Assembly: GCA_025677815.1 (NCBI GenBank)
Contig: JAIXMP010000003.1
Coordinates: forward strand, 310,001-374,000
Source: Phascolomyces articulosus
Taxonomy: Eukaryota > Mucoromycota > Mucoromycetes > Mucorales > Lichtheimiaceae
DNA length: 64,000 bases
Direction: 5' to 3'
How positions within the stretch are numbered: the stretch's first letter is position 1; each line of letters opens with the position of its first letter. Below are positions 24,872-37,260 of this stretch, in pieces. The notes below the pieces were generated by a model. The model was not told where the DNA came from. It was given only the letters and a program-made list of their open reading frames with translations, and made no database searches. The position numbers and the translations under genes are program-made.

Positions 24872-27016
24872 TTAATTATTATTATTATTATTATTATTAT
24901 TATGAATCTTATGTTCCATCTCAATATTATTGTTGTTGTCTTGATTGTTTCGTCCATCTATCACAACAACATCTCCATTGTCATTCTTTTTATTTGATGT
25001 TGTTTTCGCATATGAATATACTAAACCAGCAATAAATCCTAATAGAATAACACCATTTTGGTTGATTTTCAATATATTTATATAAATAAAAATGCATTTC
25101 GAAAATAAGAAAATTCATGCCATAGAACCAATGAATGATTTTTCCTTGATTTCTTTATATGTAAAATGATTTATATATTTATAGAATAAAAAAAAAGAAA
25201 CTTACCAACTAAAATAGCTGTAATATTAGCAAATGTTGCTTGATCACCGAAAAAGATAATTCCTGATGCTGCTACAGGTAATTTGTTCAGGGCACCCACC
25301 ATGGAATAAGTGGTAGAAGATGTTGTACGAACACACCATGCGGATGCATACGACATGACAAATGCAGAAGCGCCAGAGAAAATCATGGCATAAATCATAC
25401 GTTGCCGGATATCGGAAGGACTAATTTTAGAGGTCAGTACAATTTCAATTCATTTTTTTTTTCATTTTTCATTTTCATGTTACTAAGAAGTAACTTTGTA
25501 TGAGTAAAGTGTGTTGTGTGTGAAATCTCTTATTCTAAATATTTTTTTTTTATTCAAAATATATATAAAGAGAAATCGATAGAAAGATATACCCAACCAA
25601 ATATGTATATATTTGGAAGAGTAATCTTATTACTATTCATCAATAACAAAGAGCAACACACACAAACACATATATAGTTTCTACGGAAAATAGATAAACT
25701 TACAAAACTTTGTCTAGATTTTCAACACTCCAATCTTCTAATAAAAGACTTGGAATCACGAGTAATGGAATGGATAACAAATTATTGTAGTACACAGTGT
25801 CAAAATCACGAAAGTTGGTCAACTTGATTCGTTTTCGCATATAAAGCACAAAAGCTGCTGAAGTCAAACAATTGGCTGCCATCCAAAAATATCCAACTAA
25901 GGTTGTATCCAGTAAAGCTTCGGAAACATCGGCCCATCCTGCAATGACCGAACTCAGTACCTAATTTTCGTCATTTTTCTTTAGATTAATTTGTTGTAAA
26001 ACGTCCATGTTGTTGTTTTTTTTGTAACACGTAAAACAAAAATAAAAAAAACACATCTTGTTTTGTTTTCCTTTTTTAATCAAACAAACAAAAAAGATTT
26101 CATTCTCCTCCTTCCAAATAATACAAATTCCCTCAAGAAAAAAAAATTGTGTCGTTCTAGAATCCATAAAAAACAACCATACACACACACACTCACACAC
26201 TCATATAAATTATACCATATTCAACAAGAAACAAGTCATATTAGGGGAAACTGATGACTTCTAAATATGGAACCCGGTTTCAAAACCGAAAGCATATATA
26301 TATCACACTTACTATAAGACCAAAAGACACCAAAAGTAACCGAGTGATATGAGCTCCAAAATAAAGGACATCACCATACGCAATCAGAATAATCGTCAAA
26401 TTTTTAAAAATGGTATAAATAGAAATGGGTAAATATTGAAGAGCTTTTGAACCAGTATAAATCATGCCAACAAGTGCAGCTGCAATAGGAAACCATTTTT
26501 TAGCTTCCTCTAGTTCAAATGCTTTGAACTTTATCAAGTTTAAGAATTTAAACATTTGCATAAGCAATACTGTCACTACATTCTATTTTTGGGAGTGTTT
26601 TTTTTAGTGATTAAGCATGAAATTTTATTCTTCGTTATTATTATTATAAACCCTCCTCCTTCTTCCTCTTCTTCTTCTCCCCCCCCACATATATACACTC
26701 TCAGATGATTATAATAATAACTTACTTGGACTGTGAGTAATAGAAAATTCATATTAAATCCATAACCACTCACAACATATTTATTGGTGACAGTCATGAG
26801 AATACTTGCAATACAATAAGCCCCAATGGGTAAAGCTGTTTTTAATCGAGGAGATAATGAAATGGCGCGTGCTGTTACTAATGGTTCAGAATAAGTGTGT
26901 GGTTGTGATGGTAACAAGCGTTCATGTTGTTGCTCTGTTATTGTCAAGTCATTATCATTGTTATCATCTAGTTTTTCATCGTCATGAACAATGTCGATTT
27001 TATGATTGTCACTCAT
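24872..27016 (-). CDS. VRG4: GDP-mannose transporter (Golgi nucleotide-sugar antiporter)
   Basis: Five exons in phase, 5' to 3': 26726-27016, 26313-26582, 25704-25960, 25206-25420 and 24872-25038, encoding about 399 residues. An acidic cytosolic N-terminus (about 60 residues) precedes about ten membrane segments. The two signatures of GDP-mannose transporters are present: YYNN(LLS) in exon 3 (FYNN in yeast) and GALNK in exon 4, flanked by SSTTYSMV and [12 protein letters not shown]. The last helix reads [12 protein letters not shown]. The protein imports GDP-mannose into the Golgi lumen in exchange for GMP, feeding N- and O-mannosylation and mannan or glucuronomannan synthesis. The C-terminus ends in an Asn run encoded by an ATT/AAT microsatellite (24875-24903), which probably varies in length between strains. 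Confidence 0.95.
24875..24903. repeat. ATT/AAT microsatellite in the VRG4 end
   Basis: About nine to ten ATT units encode Asn residues just before the VRG4 stop codon on the minus strand, so length changes alter the cytosolic tail without a frameshift. Confidence 0.7.
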
Positions 27017-27840
27017 GCTCTATTCTATTTATCGAAATGTTGATATATAAAAAAAACTGGTTCTTATTGGATATTAGAGTCGTCTGTTGCTGTTGCCAAA
27101 AAAAAAGAGTTTGGTGTTTTATTTTATTTGTAATTGGTGATAATTAGAGGAGAAACAAAACAAAAAAAAAATTATGTATTTGAAACAAATTCAGGAACCT
27201 TTTTTCAATACCTTGTTACTTCTCATTTGAACACAAGATATACTAAAAAAAAAAAAACACCTCGTGTTTTCACTTCTGCTTTATCATTGGTGTAAATAAA
27301 AATGTCACTTTATATTCTTTTTCTTTATATAAAATGTAAATATATTTATTTATTTATTTTTTAAAGATGGTATTTTGCTAAAGTGATGTAAAATGTAAAA
27401 AAAAAAAAAAGAGAAAAGTTTTAAAGAAAAAAAATGTAACAAGAAACAAAATTTGTTATAATAATAGAATCATTGGTAAGAAGGAAATTATATGAAAAAC
27501 AAAAAGTAGTTAAGTTAAGAAGTGGGTTGGGTTGTATTTTTTTTTATGGTTTTTTATGGTTTTTTTTTTGGTGAGTGAAATAAATGTGTAGGAAATATAT
27601 GTAAAAAAAAGATGGATGGAAAATAGATCGTTTTTTCTTTTATAAAAAAAAAGATATAATTATAAAGATGTTTTAATATATGTGTACAAGTTTGTTGTTG
27701 TTGTAGTTTGCTGAGCTAACTGTTAAATATTGTTGTTGGTCGTGTGTAAAATGTTGATTGTTGTTTTTGTGTATAATGAATTTGGTTTATGGTAATTTGT
27801 CGATGAAGGAAGAAGAATGTAGTTGTTTCGCGTATCTGGA
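27017..27840. other. VRG4 promoter and CHS4-like 3' UTR
   Basis: AT-rich with several A8-A14 tracts (27244-27257, 27397-27412) and TTTATTTATTTATT at 27345-27360. No gene is seen. VRG4 transcription would start in the left part and the CHS4-like transcript would end in the right part. Confidence 0.4.
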
Positions 27841-29880
27841 TTACATGATAGTACATTCCTCACCACCATTTTTCTTTTTATTCGATTTATTTCCTTGCAC
27901 CTTGCCTTGAAGACGTTGGATCGCCCGTTTATCCCCATGTTCAGCTGCTTTTTTGTACCACACCATCGCTTCCTGAGCATTTTTCACAGTACCAATGCCC
28001 ACTTCTGTAAAATAACCCACAGCATATTCTGCCTTGGGTAATTCTTGCTCTGCAGCACGACGTGCCCATACATACGCTTGTTCATCCGATTGAGGTAAAA
28101 TACCAGGCGATCCCACCAAATACCAAGCCGTTAAAGCAAAACAAGCTTCTCGGTGGCCTTGTTGAGCCGCAATTGTATAATAATGGATCGACAAGGCTGG
28201 ATCTTGTGCACATTTCAATTTACCATATTCGTAACATTCACCTAATCGAAACGCCGAAGGTGCATAACCCAATTCTGCTGCTTGTGCATACAATGAAACA
28301 GCATATTCCAAATCCACAAAAACTACATTATCAATCCCCTTTTCATGTAATAAAGCCAATTCATGAACAGCATGAGGATATTCACTGGTGGCGCCTTCAC
28401 TAGCACGTTTTAACCATTTGACTCCATCCCGTGCATTTTTTGAAATACCCAATTCGCCATTTAATTCAGCTATACCCAGACGATACATGGCAGCTGGATG
28501 ACTTTGTGTAGCCGCCTTTCTATAAATAGTAAGTCCATTTGTTGGTTTGCCGAAAAAAATAAAATGTTATACAAAAGGAAAAGATGGAAAAGTTTTTTTT
28601 TTTTTATATATATAAAAAATTTGGTTTTTTTTTTATGTTTTTGTTTGTTTGTTTGTTGAGTAGACAACCAAAAAAAAACAACACAACAATATAGAACGTG
28701 GATGAAAGGAAAAAAAAAACTTACCTATAAAATTGAACAGCTTTGGATTTATCTTTACTACAACCTAACCCATCCTCATAACATTTTGCCGCTCTAAATA
28801 TATATAAAAAATAAATTAGATTTGATTGGGAATGACGAGTCAAAATGTGAAGATCTTATTACATAACAATTAACAATAATAATAACCCCCGTCTCATTCA
28901 CAAAGTATCCATACACAACAACCCCAAAATAAATCTTTTTTTTTTTACTGTCGTTGTTACCTATAAGCAGCATCTGCATGATGTTTCTTGGTAGCTTGAA
29001 CAAACAATGGGAATGCTTGATTGAATTCATTCTTGCCCTTTCTACTGAGTAGACCAGAAGCATATAAATTACCAAGATAATATTGAGATTCGGCATGACC
29101 ACGCGATGATAATTGTTTTAATAATTTTTCTGCTTCTCCTAAATATTCCCAACGTGCTTGTTCATCCTCAGGATTTGTCAATGGTTTCGCTGCTTCCACC
29201 ATAAAAATAGCAAAATCACATTGAACTTCAGGACTATTGGTCTTTTTGGCATTTTCACGATACATATTGATGGTTTGAGAATAAGATAATAAGGATGCTT
29301 GGTTGCCTGGTTTTAAATGAGAATGATCAAGGAGTTGATCACCTACAGGAAGATTGACAACAGAAGCAGAACTACGTGATGAACTTCCTGAAGGTGTTTG
29401 AGGAGAGACAGGGGATTGTAAACTCGATTGTCGCATGCTAGGTAACGTTGGCATGGACGCGTTACTGGCTTGTTGTTGTAAAGGGGGAGGAGGGGGTAAC
29501 TGTTGGTGTTGTAGTTGTTGTTGTTGTTGGAAATGGTGTGGAGGAGGAGGTGGGTGACCATGTTGGGGTGGTAATGGTTGTTGTTGTTGTTGTTGTTGTT
29601 GGTAATGATAATATTCTTGTTTCATTTGTGGAGGAGGTGTAGGTGGTTGTTGATGGTGTATAAATTGTTGAGGTGGTGATGATGACCTGATGATTGGTGA
29701 TGATTGATCACTGTCATTATTACTATTGTTGTCATTATTATCCTTGGGTGGAGGTACAGGTGCAGGTGCAGTAGCAACAGCAGTAATAGATTGTTGTTGT
29801 TGTTGTTGTTTTTCTTCTACCTGATGTGACAACGGTGGTAGTTGATAAGGATGTCCTTGATCCAAGACAGGTTCTTGCAT
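27841..29880 (-). CDS. CHS4: Sel1-repeat chitin synthase regulator (Chs4/Skt5-like) with CAAX end
   Basis: Three exons in phase (28961-29880, 28725-28793, 27841-28519) encode about 555 residues. The first 190 residues are Gln/Pro/His low complexity with poly-Gln runs. From about residue 210 there are tandem Sel1 (TPR-like) repeats, e.g. AESQYYLGNLYASGLL, AAKCYEDGLGCSKDKSKAVQFYR, AAMYRLGIAELNG, APSAFRLGECYEYG, REACFALTAWYLVGSPGI, PKAEYAVGYFTEVGIG. The chain ends in CTIM, a CAAX prenylation box, after a Lys-rich stretch. Yeast Chs4/Skt5 shares exactly this layout: a prenylated Sel1 scaffold that activates chitin synthase III and ties it to septins and Bni4. Activation of a chitin synthase at growth sites is inferred. 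Other Sel1 CAAX proteins (Shc1-like paralogues) are the alternative. Confidence 0.85.
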
Positions 29881-30343
29881 AATCTAATTTTATATATATA
29901 TAGAAAGGAATGTATATATATTTATATATATATATAAAATGCTTCTTCTCTCTCTAAAAAAAATAATGTACAACAAGAAAAAGAGAGAGAGAGAGAGAGA
30001 AAGAGAAGTTCCGAGAAATACGAATATAAAAAAAAAACTCCCAATGTAAACGTGAAATTTTCTTGTGTAGCCAAAAAAAAAATATAAAAATGGTACGTTC
30101 CTAATAAATTTATATATAGCCACAATACGATGAATACATCGTAGCACGTCACCCTCATCATTCTCACTCTTTAAAGTTAAACCTATATACACTTCCTCCT
30201 CTCCCCCCTTCTTTAGATCGTCTTTACCTAAAAAAGAATTTCAAACTAAATTTTTCATTTTTTTTTCCTTCTTCTTCTTTTATATCTCCCCCAAAAAAAC
30301 ATATACACCATTTCTTTATAAATCTTCATATTTTTTTTTCATA
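29881..30343. promoter_or_regulatory. Divergent promoter, CHS4-like / TMEM14-like
   Basis: 463 bp separate two start codons facing apart. It contains TATATA clusters at 29892-29937 on the CHS4-like side, an AG run at 29985-30003, and pyrimidine-rich DNA with CTTCTTCTTCTT near 30269-30280 on the TMEM14 side. No protein frame is supported. Both genes must start transcription inside or next to it. Confidence 0.6.
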
Positions 30344-31036
30344 ATGACGGATTATCTTGGTTATGGTTATAGTGCATTAGTTTTACTCGGTGGTGCCATT
30401 GGTTATTTTAAAGGTAAAGAATTCAAATGTTATCATTTTTTAATTCATGAGGTTTTTTTTTATGCATTCAAAAAAAAAAACGCGACCTCATTTTCATGAT
30501 AAAATAAAACATATATATTCTGAAACATATTTCTTACTATTATTATCTATTATATATTGTCATGTTTTTTTCAACTCCACTTATGCATAATAATAATAAT
30601 ATATAAATAGCTGGTAGTACTGCATCCTTGATCTCTGGTACTGTCTTTGGTCTTGCTGCTGGTTTTGGTTCTTATCAAGTTTCCAATAATCCTAAAAATG
30701 TTGTATTTGCTTTAGGTAATAAATTCTAAAAAAATCACATTCTATGGAGAATGGAGGAATTCTTTTTTTGAGGAATTGGATTTTTAATATGAGTAATAAC
30801 TGGGGGAATTATATCATTAGTTATCAGCATTTTATTGTTTATTGGTATGGGTATTCGATTCAACAAGACTGGAAAATTCATGCCTGCTGGTTTAGTAACA
30901 GTGCTCAGGTAAAAAAAAAAAAAAAGAGATGGGGGGAGGAAAGAAGAGGAACTTATTTTGTAATAACGATATATTTTTTCTTTTGATGAATAGTTTGTTG
31001 ATGGCTTTGAGATATGGTTCCAGACTTATTCAATAA
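30344..31036 (+). CDS. TMEM14/UPF0136 family small membrane protein
   Basis: Four exons in phase (30344-30413, 30611-30715, 30821-30908, 30994-31036) encode 101 residues, the usual length of the family. The sequence starts MTDYLGYGYSALVLLGGAIGYFKAGS, then SLISGTVFGLAAGFGSYQVS, a third hydrophobic stretch (VISILLFIGMGIRF) and the conserved end FNKTGKFMPAGLV, then a last helix MALRYGSRLIQ. TMEM14 proteins are four-helix membrane proteins of mitochondria or the secretory pathway. TMEM14C helps porphyrin import in animals, while the fungal role is unclear. It is divergent from the CHS4-like gene. Confidence 0.9.
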
Positions 31037-31278
31037 TATCCACAATATCTATAAATGATAAACAATATCACGTTTTCTTTTTAAAAAAGGATGTTTGTTG
31101 TTTTTTGACAGATGCTACTATTTACTATTAATAAAAAAAATATTGAACAACAGCCTTTCTTTTTAATGCTACTTTTTTATTATTATTATCATCCCATTCT
31201 TTTCTATTATAAACTGATTCAAAGTCATTCTACTATTAAATGGTTATCGAAATAGATTCATTTTCATCATTCATGATG

Positions 31279-31282
<4 letters not shown>

Positions 31283-31309
<27 letters not shown>
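31283..31309. repeat. (AT)n microsatellite
   Basis: An uninterrupted AT dinucleotide run of about 27 nt, 250 nt after the TMEM14-like stop codon. Confidence 0.8.
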
Positions 31310-31313
<4 letters not shown>

Positions 31314-32257
31314 ACATAAATGACATATGAATAATGGAAAAAGTATATATAATAGATTCCTTCTTAGCTTTTAAAATCTGTGTACTATATATAGTTACCA
31401 CGTTTTTTTTTATCTACCAATGTGTACAATAACCTTAATCAAATTACATATTTTTTTAAATGGGATTCTAAACATATTTGAAATAAAATTTGTTGCATTG
31501 GGCAATTATTCTTATTTGTAATATTTTTTTCTTTTTCAACAAGCAAGGTGTTATATAATAAATGAAATCTTGATTTATTATCATTTACCCTATTCCATTG
31601 TTTAAATCCGAAACTATGACTTTTGTAGAAGTGATATATAAATATTCTATATAGTTTCGTTTTCTTTTGAATGATAATAATATAAATGACCACCCGATTC
31701 TTCATCCTACATAATCCAATTAGGAGATCTATCCTATTGATAACCTCGATTTCTTTTTTAACTTGTGGTCATTTTGCTGGTTTTTTTTCTCTTTAACTGG
31801 ATCAGTTTTTAATGTTAATTTTAGTGATCTCGCCTTGGCAAAACCAAAAATAAAAACTTTTTTGAACTAGCAATGGATTTAAAACGTTTGGACTCTATTT
31901 AATAGATCACATAATCAACATCAGCCATACTTCTGGAACCATATATAAAAATGGTGTGGAGAGTGAAAGAAAAAAGGCTTATACTATTTATTGATCTATT
32001 CTTGTATTTATATTGTATGTTTATTTTAGTTTATAGATAGAAAGGATATTATCATTCAAGTCCTCTCTCATCAACATTGAAAGTTGCTTAATATACACTT
32101 TGTATTACATTTCCGCCTACTTGGCATTTTTTTATCCAAGCTTTTTTTTTTAATATGATGCCAAGATATAATAATAAAGAATTGCTATTTACCTGGAATT
32201 CCATGTTTTTCTATTATTATTATTACTATAATGAGTGACAATGATCTATTCATTTTT

Positions 32258-32259
<2 letters not shown>

Positions 32260-32290
<31 letters not shown>
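32260..32290. repeat. (TTG)n microsatellite
   Basis: About ten TTG/GTT units in noncoding DNA. Confidence 0.8.
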
Positions 32291-33737
32291 TTGTACTCTT
32301 TAAATTCAACTTTTTTCAGTTAGATCAAAAAAAAAATAAATCTAAGCATGAATTTCAAATTGTCATACATGAGTGAATGTTCTTATCTATAGAAAACAAC
32401 AATATGAGAATGAAAAGACACAAATTGTTTTCTTATTATCCATAAGAATGATATATTCTTCTTATTGCTTAGCAATATCCATGGTGATAGTATTATTTCT
32501 TTTGTTTTCCCACGAAGAGTATATATATTACACCAATAATGCAATTATCTTCCATAGAATAGTATAATTCCAATGGTATACAGTGTGAAAAAATAAAGTT
32601 GCCAAGTCGTTGATCAGGTAGTGCAAAAATAAATACATAAAAAAAAACCAGACCAATGACTTGAAAGGGTTAAAAACCTTTCTCTTATTTCCAATCATGA
32701 AGAAGGATGATAATTCATGTGTGTGTCTGTATGGATTAAAAAAGAATGTAAAGAAGGAGAGAAATAAAGCATCACACGCATAATAAGCTTCCATTTTTGC
32801 CGGCTGTTGTTGATGTTGTTGTTTGTGTTCGGTCGGCTCAAACCATTTTGCCATTTTTTTTTTATTTTGGTTTTATCATGTTTGGATGAGTCACTTATTT
32901 ACGGGAGGAGAAGGAAAAAAATGAGACGGAATCATATAATCCGTGTTTTTTATTTATTCATTCTTGGCATTATTATTAATTATTTCTCTCTTATACTATT
33001 ATTATATAATAATCGTAATCATGGACAAATACGGGAGAGATGACAGAATAATGGTTTTATGTATTATATACATATATTGTTTATCCATATCGTTAACCCG
33101 TAAATAATAATATTAATAATATCGTGGCTATTTGATAACAACGTTATGATGACATCATTTTTAATCTACAAGTGCATATAAATTTATATTCTTTGATATA
33201 TATCACACACAAAAACACATGCAATCCTCTATCGACCCCCTTATTTCATTACTGTTGTCTTATCCATAATAAAACTCCTTCTTCTTCTCTCTTTATATAT
33301 AAATATCCATATATATTCTTAGGATACGTTAAATAAGTGATTCTTTTTATAATACTAAGTAGTTTGATAGTCAGACACAAACGAGAGGGTAAAACAACAT
33401 TGGCTTTGCAGGAAAAAGATCGGAATTATATATATATCTATATTCCATCTCATATTTGTAAAGTTTTTTAACGAAAAAAGTTATTCCAGAAAACTAAAAT
33501 ACCATGTTGATCCAACTCGATCTTTTTTCTTTTTGCAGAAATTTTGTGTAAAGTAGTTAGAAATTAAACATCAGGATAATTGAAATAATGCCAAGGATTT
33601 GATACTAAGCAATGTTTTTGCTAATAATAATAATCATTAATAATAATCAACAAGAAGGAATCTTGGTCTTCTATGCTTGTTTTTAAAAATATGTATCAAA
33701 TAATCTTAATATAAACATTTCATATAGGAAGAAACCA

Positions 33738-33769
33738 TTTTTTTTTGGGGGGGGAGAGAGAGAGAGAAG
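33738..33769 (+). repeat. Polypurine motif T-run, G8, (AG)n
   Basis: A T-run is followed directly by eight G and an AG dinucleotide run. Further copies on this strand are at 34652-34670, 35318-35333, 36766-36784, 48379-48405 and 53561-53588; reversed copies are at 6402-6423 (inside a BFR2 intron) and 37121-37142. The order T-G-AG is kept in every copy, with G-run lengths of 3-11. Confidence 0.6.
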
Positions 33770-34418
33770 GGAGAAGAGTAATTCCTTTCAATTCGAATGG
33801 GATTATCATGAGGTTTTTATTTTATTTTATTTATTACACTAAATCACAACATCATCATGATCATCATCATAAAAAAAACAACAGGGAGTTATAAAGTTAG
33901 TATTGTTTTTCCGCTTCATGTCACAGAAAGTTATATATCGTATCAGATATTTTTTTTATGAACCCAGAGAAAAGGGAGGATAATATTCATTCATGGTAAT
34001 GAGTTGAGCAGTGAACATCAATTCCTTTATCTAAGTACTCTAAAAATTGAATATATTTATTTATTTGTTTGTTTTTTTTTTGATCTGTTCCAATAACTAG
34101 GTAAAAAACAGTTATAATGATTATTGTTTTACAAATAATAAGTCTTCCTATTCGTTTATTTTTTTTTTAGTTGACTGACTAATCAAAAAATTTGCATATA
34201 TATGAGGATTTTGATCTAATTTTATTGATTGATCTACTATTATTAATCAATTCTTTCAATTTTTGATTTGATTTTTTAAACAATTTGATTTATCATCATT
34301 TGTAAAATAGAGAATCATTTGTCGAGAAATAAAAATAGATGGATCAACATTGAATCATCATTAAACCATGTATCTTTTTCATTTATAATAATATATATAT
34401 TTACATGATCCTGATCAT

Positions 34419-34467
34419 GATATAGTAAGGAAGGTATCGGAGACCACCTCCGCTGTCGGTCTATATC
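34419..34467. other. Nested stem-loop
   Basis: GATATAG at 34419-34425 pairs with CTATATC at 34461-34467. Inside it CGGAG (34438-34442) and CTCCG (34448-34452) close a 5-nt loop ACCAC. It is unusually GC-rich for its surroundings and lies 3.6 kb upstream of the GATA-like start codon. Either strand could fold. No tRNA or snRNA family matches by eye. Confidence 0.4.
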
Positions 34468-37079
34468 AAACTTGTTAAAAAAAAAAGGTGAGTTTCAGGT
34501 AAAACTAAAACGCGAAGAATAGGAATCAATTCATCTACATTATAATGTGTGTATATATATCTCATGTTATAAAATGGATGATTTCTACTCCATTTTGATG
34601 ATCCAGATCGAAAAAAAACAGCAAACAACGTTAAAAAGTTTTATATATTTCTTTTTGGGGGGGGAGAGAAGATATGCGCACGGGTGATGTAAAATTTAAC
34701 CCGAGAAAGAGAAAATGGGCGGTTTCTCAATATATATAAAAAAACCGGTGAAACTTAGGACCGAGATATGGGTCGGCGCAATTACCGACTTTTTCAAGAA
34801 CGAGGTTTTTTGCAACCATTGGTAGGTTCTTCATTTGTTCGTGAGTGTATTGTGCCTTTATGGTTTTTTTTGTTGCTGTGTGTACGTGCGAGAATTAGAA
34901 ACAAAAGGACGGGGCTGAAACCCGGCCGAATATTATTTATTATATAGAATGGACGGGCCAATTTTCTCTCTCTCTCTCAAAAAAAACGTTAAATAAAAAA
35001 AAATGCGCGAATCAAAGTTTGCCTTTTTATCCATTCATTCATGCTGTCAAGTTTTTTCGGCGGCAGTGAGTGCCGCACCCCCGAAAAAAAAGATTAGCAT
35101 AGTCATAATAATAATAATAATAATAAGTAACGAAATAGTATCATTCATAGTCTTATTACCCGCTAAAATATTAAGGAAAAATATAAACATTTATATATAT
35201 TTATAATTTGAACATAGTGGAAAAATATATAGCTACTATTATTTCCCTTACCCTTAAATTACGCTTGAAAAAAAAAGTTAATTTTTTTTGATCTGGTGGT
35301 ACTTTTTTTTTTTTTTATTTTTTGGGGGGAGAATGTTGTAGAACAAACAGATAAAACATATCAACCAACTAACAAACAAACTTACAAGTGGCACAATGAT
35401 ATCCAATTCTTCTCATTGCACTTTATGAAACACTTGATGAGAAGAAGTCAGTTGTACAAAAAACTGAAATAAAAAAATCGCATCATCCATGTTTGGGATC
35501 ATTTTTCTAATGGATCAAATTATTATTATGAAATAAACCTCACACGACCCTCTCTCTTCCTTGAAGGATTATAACTTTTATTATAGAATTGTCAAGCAAA
35601 GAAACGCGGATCAACGAAATGATTTCGAATTCGGATGAATTAGAGGGGAGGGGTTTTCTACTCTTAACCCTGGATCAATGTTCAACCCCTACACAACATG
35701 TCTTAATATATAAAGAGTAAATAAACTTATTAAAGAAGAAGCCGGTGACATGGAAGATGATTTTAGCGAACAAAATTGTGAACCAAATATATCCAAATCA
35801 TTTAAGATCCTTCCTTTTTTCTTCTTTTTACTGCTTCTGCTTCTTTTTGAACTATATAATTGTTTGATCGTCCATATTTCATAATAAATATTTATTCGAA
35901 ACATTTAGAAAGAAAAAGAAGTATTTTTTTTTGAGTTACCCTTTTTCTGATCTGACCCTAGTTTTTTTTAAGTGAATAATATATATCACACAATTCAATA
36001 AATACCGATTACGGTAAAATATTTATGTTCTTTTTTTTTTGCACTCACCCCCAAATCAAAAAAAAAAAAAATAACAGACAGTTTTAGTTTTTAGTCATTT
36101 GCATTATTTTTCTTTTAAACAATATTTGTTTTTCTTTATGATGATAATGATAATGATTGAAGAAGTTTAGATGATGAAGACTTAGCAATGCATTGACTTT
36201 TTGTAATAATAAAAAAAAACAAAATAATGATTTCTAACAAAAAAAAAAAAAAAAAAAAACGTGGCAATCGATGCTTAGTGTAGCCAAGGCTAAACCGCCG
36301 GTCCATCTGATCACCGGTACGGAAATTATGTCTTCCAACCAATCAATCCATTAGGAATCATCGGGCGCCGTTACTTTCCATTTTGTTAAGACTGTTAAAA
36401 AAACATTTTTGTTGATCTGGATAATCCAGGGTTTTTCTGGGGAATGATCTTATGAAATATGAATGGAGTTTTATTGTTCAAAAAAAAAAAGAAGCATGTA
36501 GATAGATTGAAAGGGGAAGGGAAAAGGAGCGAAAATCGACTTTTGATTTGCCATCGATCTCCTCCTCCCTCCCCCAACCTCCTTTGTTTAAAGTCATAAA
36601 AGAATGACGTGGAATTGTGAACAAAGTAGTAATAAGAAGAATACGTTTAAATAGTAGTTATCAATATATATACACACACACATAAGCACAGGACATGTGC
36701 TTTTTAAGGTATATATTTCAAGTAAATGATTTGCCGTGCGTTGTTCTGCATTTATCCGATTTCAATTTTGGGGGGAGAGAGAGGAAAAGTTATTCTTTTC
36801 TTCTTTTTTTTTTTTTTCTGACATGATGAATTGTTAATACTAATGAAACTGTCAAATCAAAAAAGATGTATATCGATGTATTAAGTTGTGATATGTAAAT
36901 GCCTGTGTGTATGTGTGTGTGATGTTTGTATCATCATCATCCCCAATCTATTTGTAAACTTGGCTAAGCAACACCACTAATTCTGATCTTCTCGCTTTCA
37001 CTTTCTTAATAAAGAAGAATTACGTAGTTATGTTGTTATACTATATATTATGTATATAATGCTATTTTCTTTTTTTTAG

Positions 37080-37260
37080 TGCGGGCCATGCTCCGAATTG
37101 TCGAACGCCGAGAAAGGTCCCTCTCCCCCCCCAAAAAAAAAACCTCATAAAATAATAATAATAATAAAAAGGGAGATGTTTAGCCGTTAAGTGTAACTGC
37201 CGGCAAGTCAGCCGCCCCGATATACCGCCTTTTCCGGTAGGATGTCGTTTATTCAATCAA
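37080..37260. promoter_or_regulatory. GC-rich island upstream of the GATA-like gene
   Basis: Against strongly AT-rich DNA, this segment carries GCGGGCC, GTCGAACGCCGAG, TAGCCG, GCCGGCAAGTCAGCCGCCCCG and TTCCGG clusters. A similar but smaller island is at 36260-36380 (CCGCCGGTCC, TCACCGG, CGGGCGCCG). They lie 0.8-1.8 kb ahead of the start codon. Binding-site clusters are the simplest reading; no known consensus is claimed. Confidence 0.35.
37121..37142 (-). repeat. Polypurine motif, reversed copy
   Basis: CTCT, eight C and ten A, the exact reverse complement order of the motif at 33738. It lies in the distal upstream DNA of the GATA-like gene, beside a GC-rich island. Confidence 0.6.
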
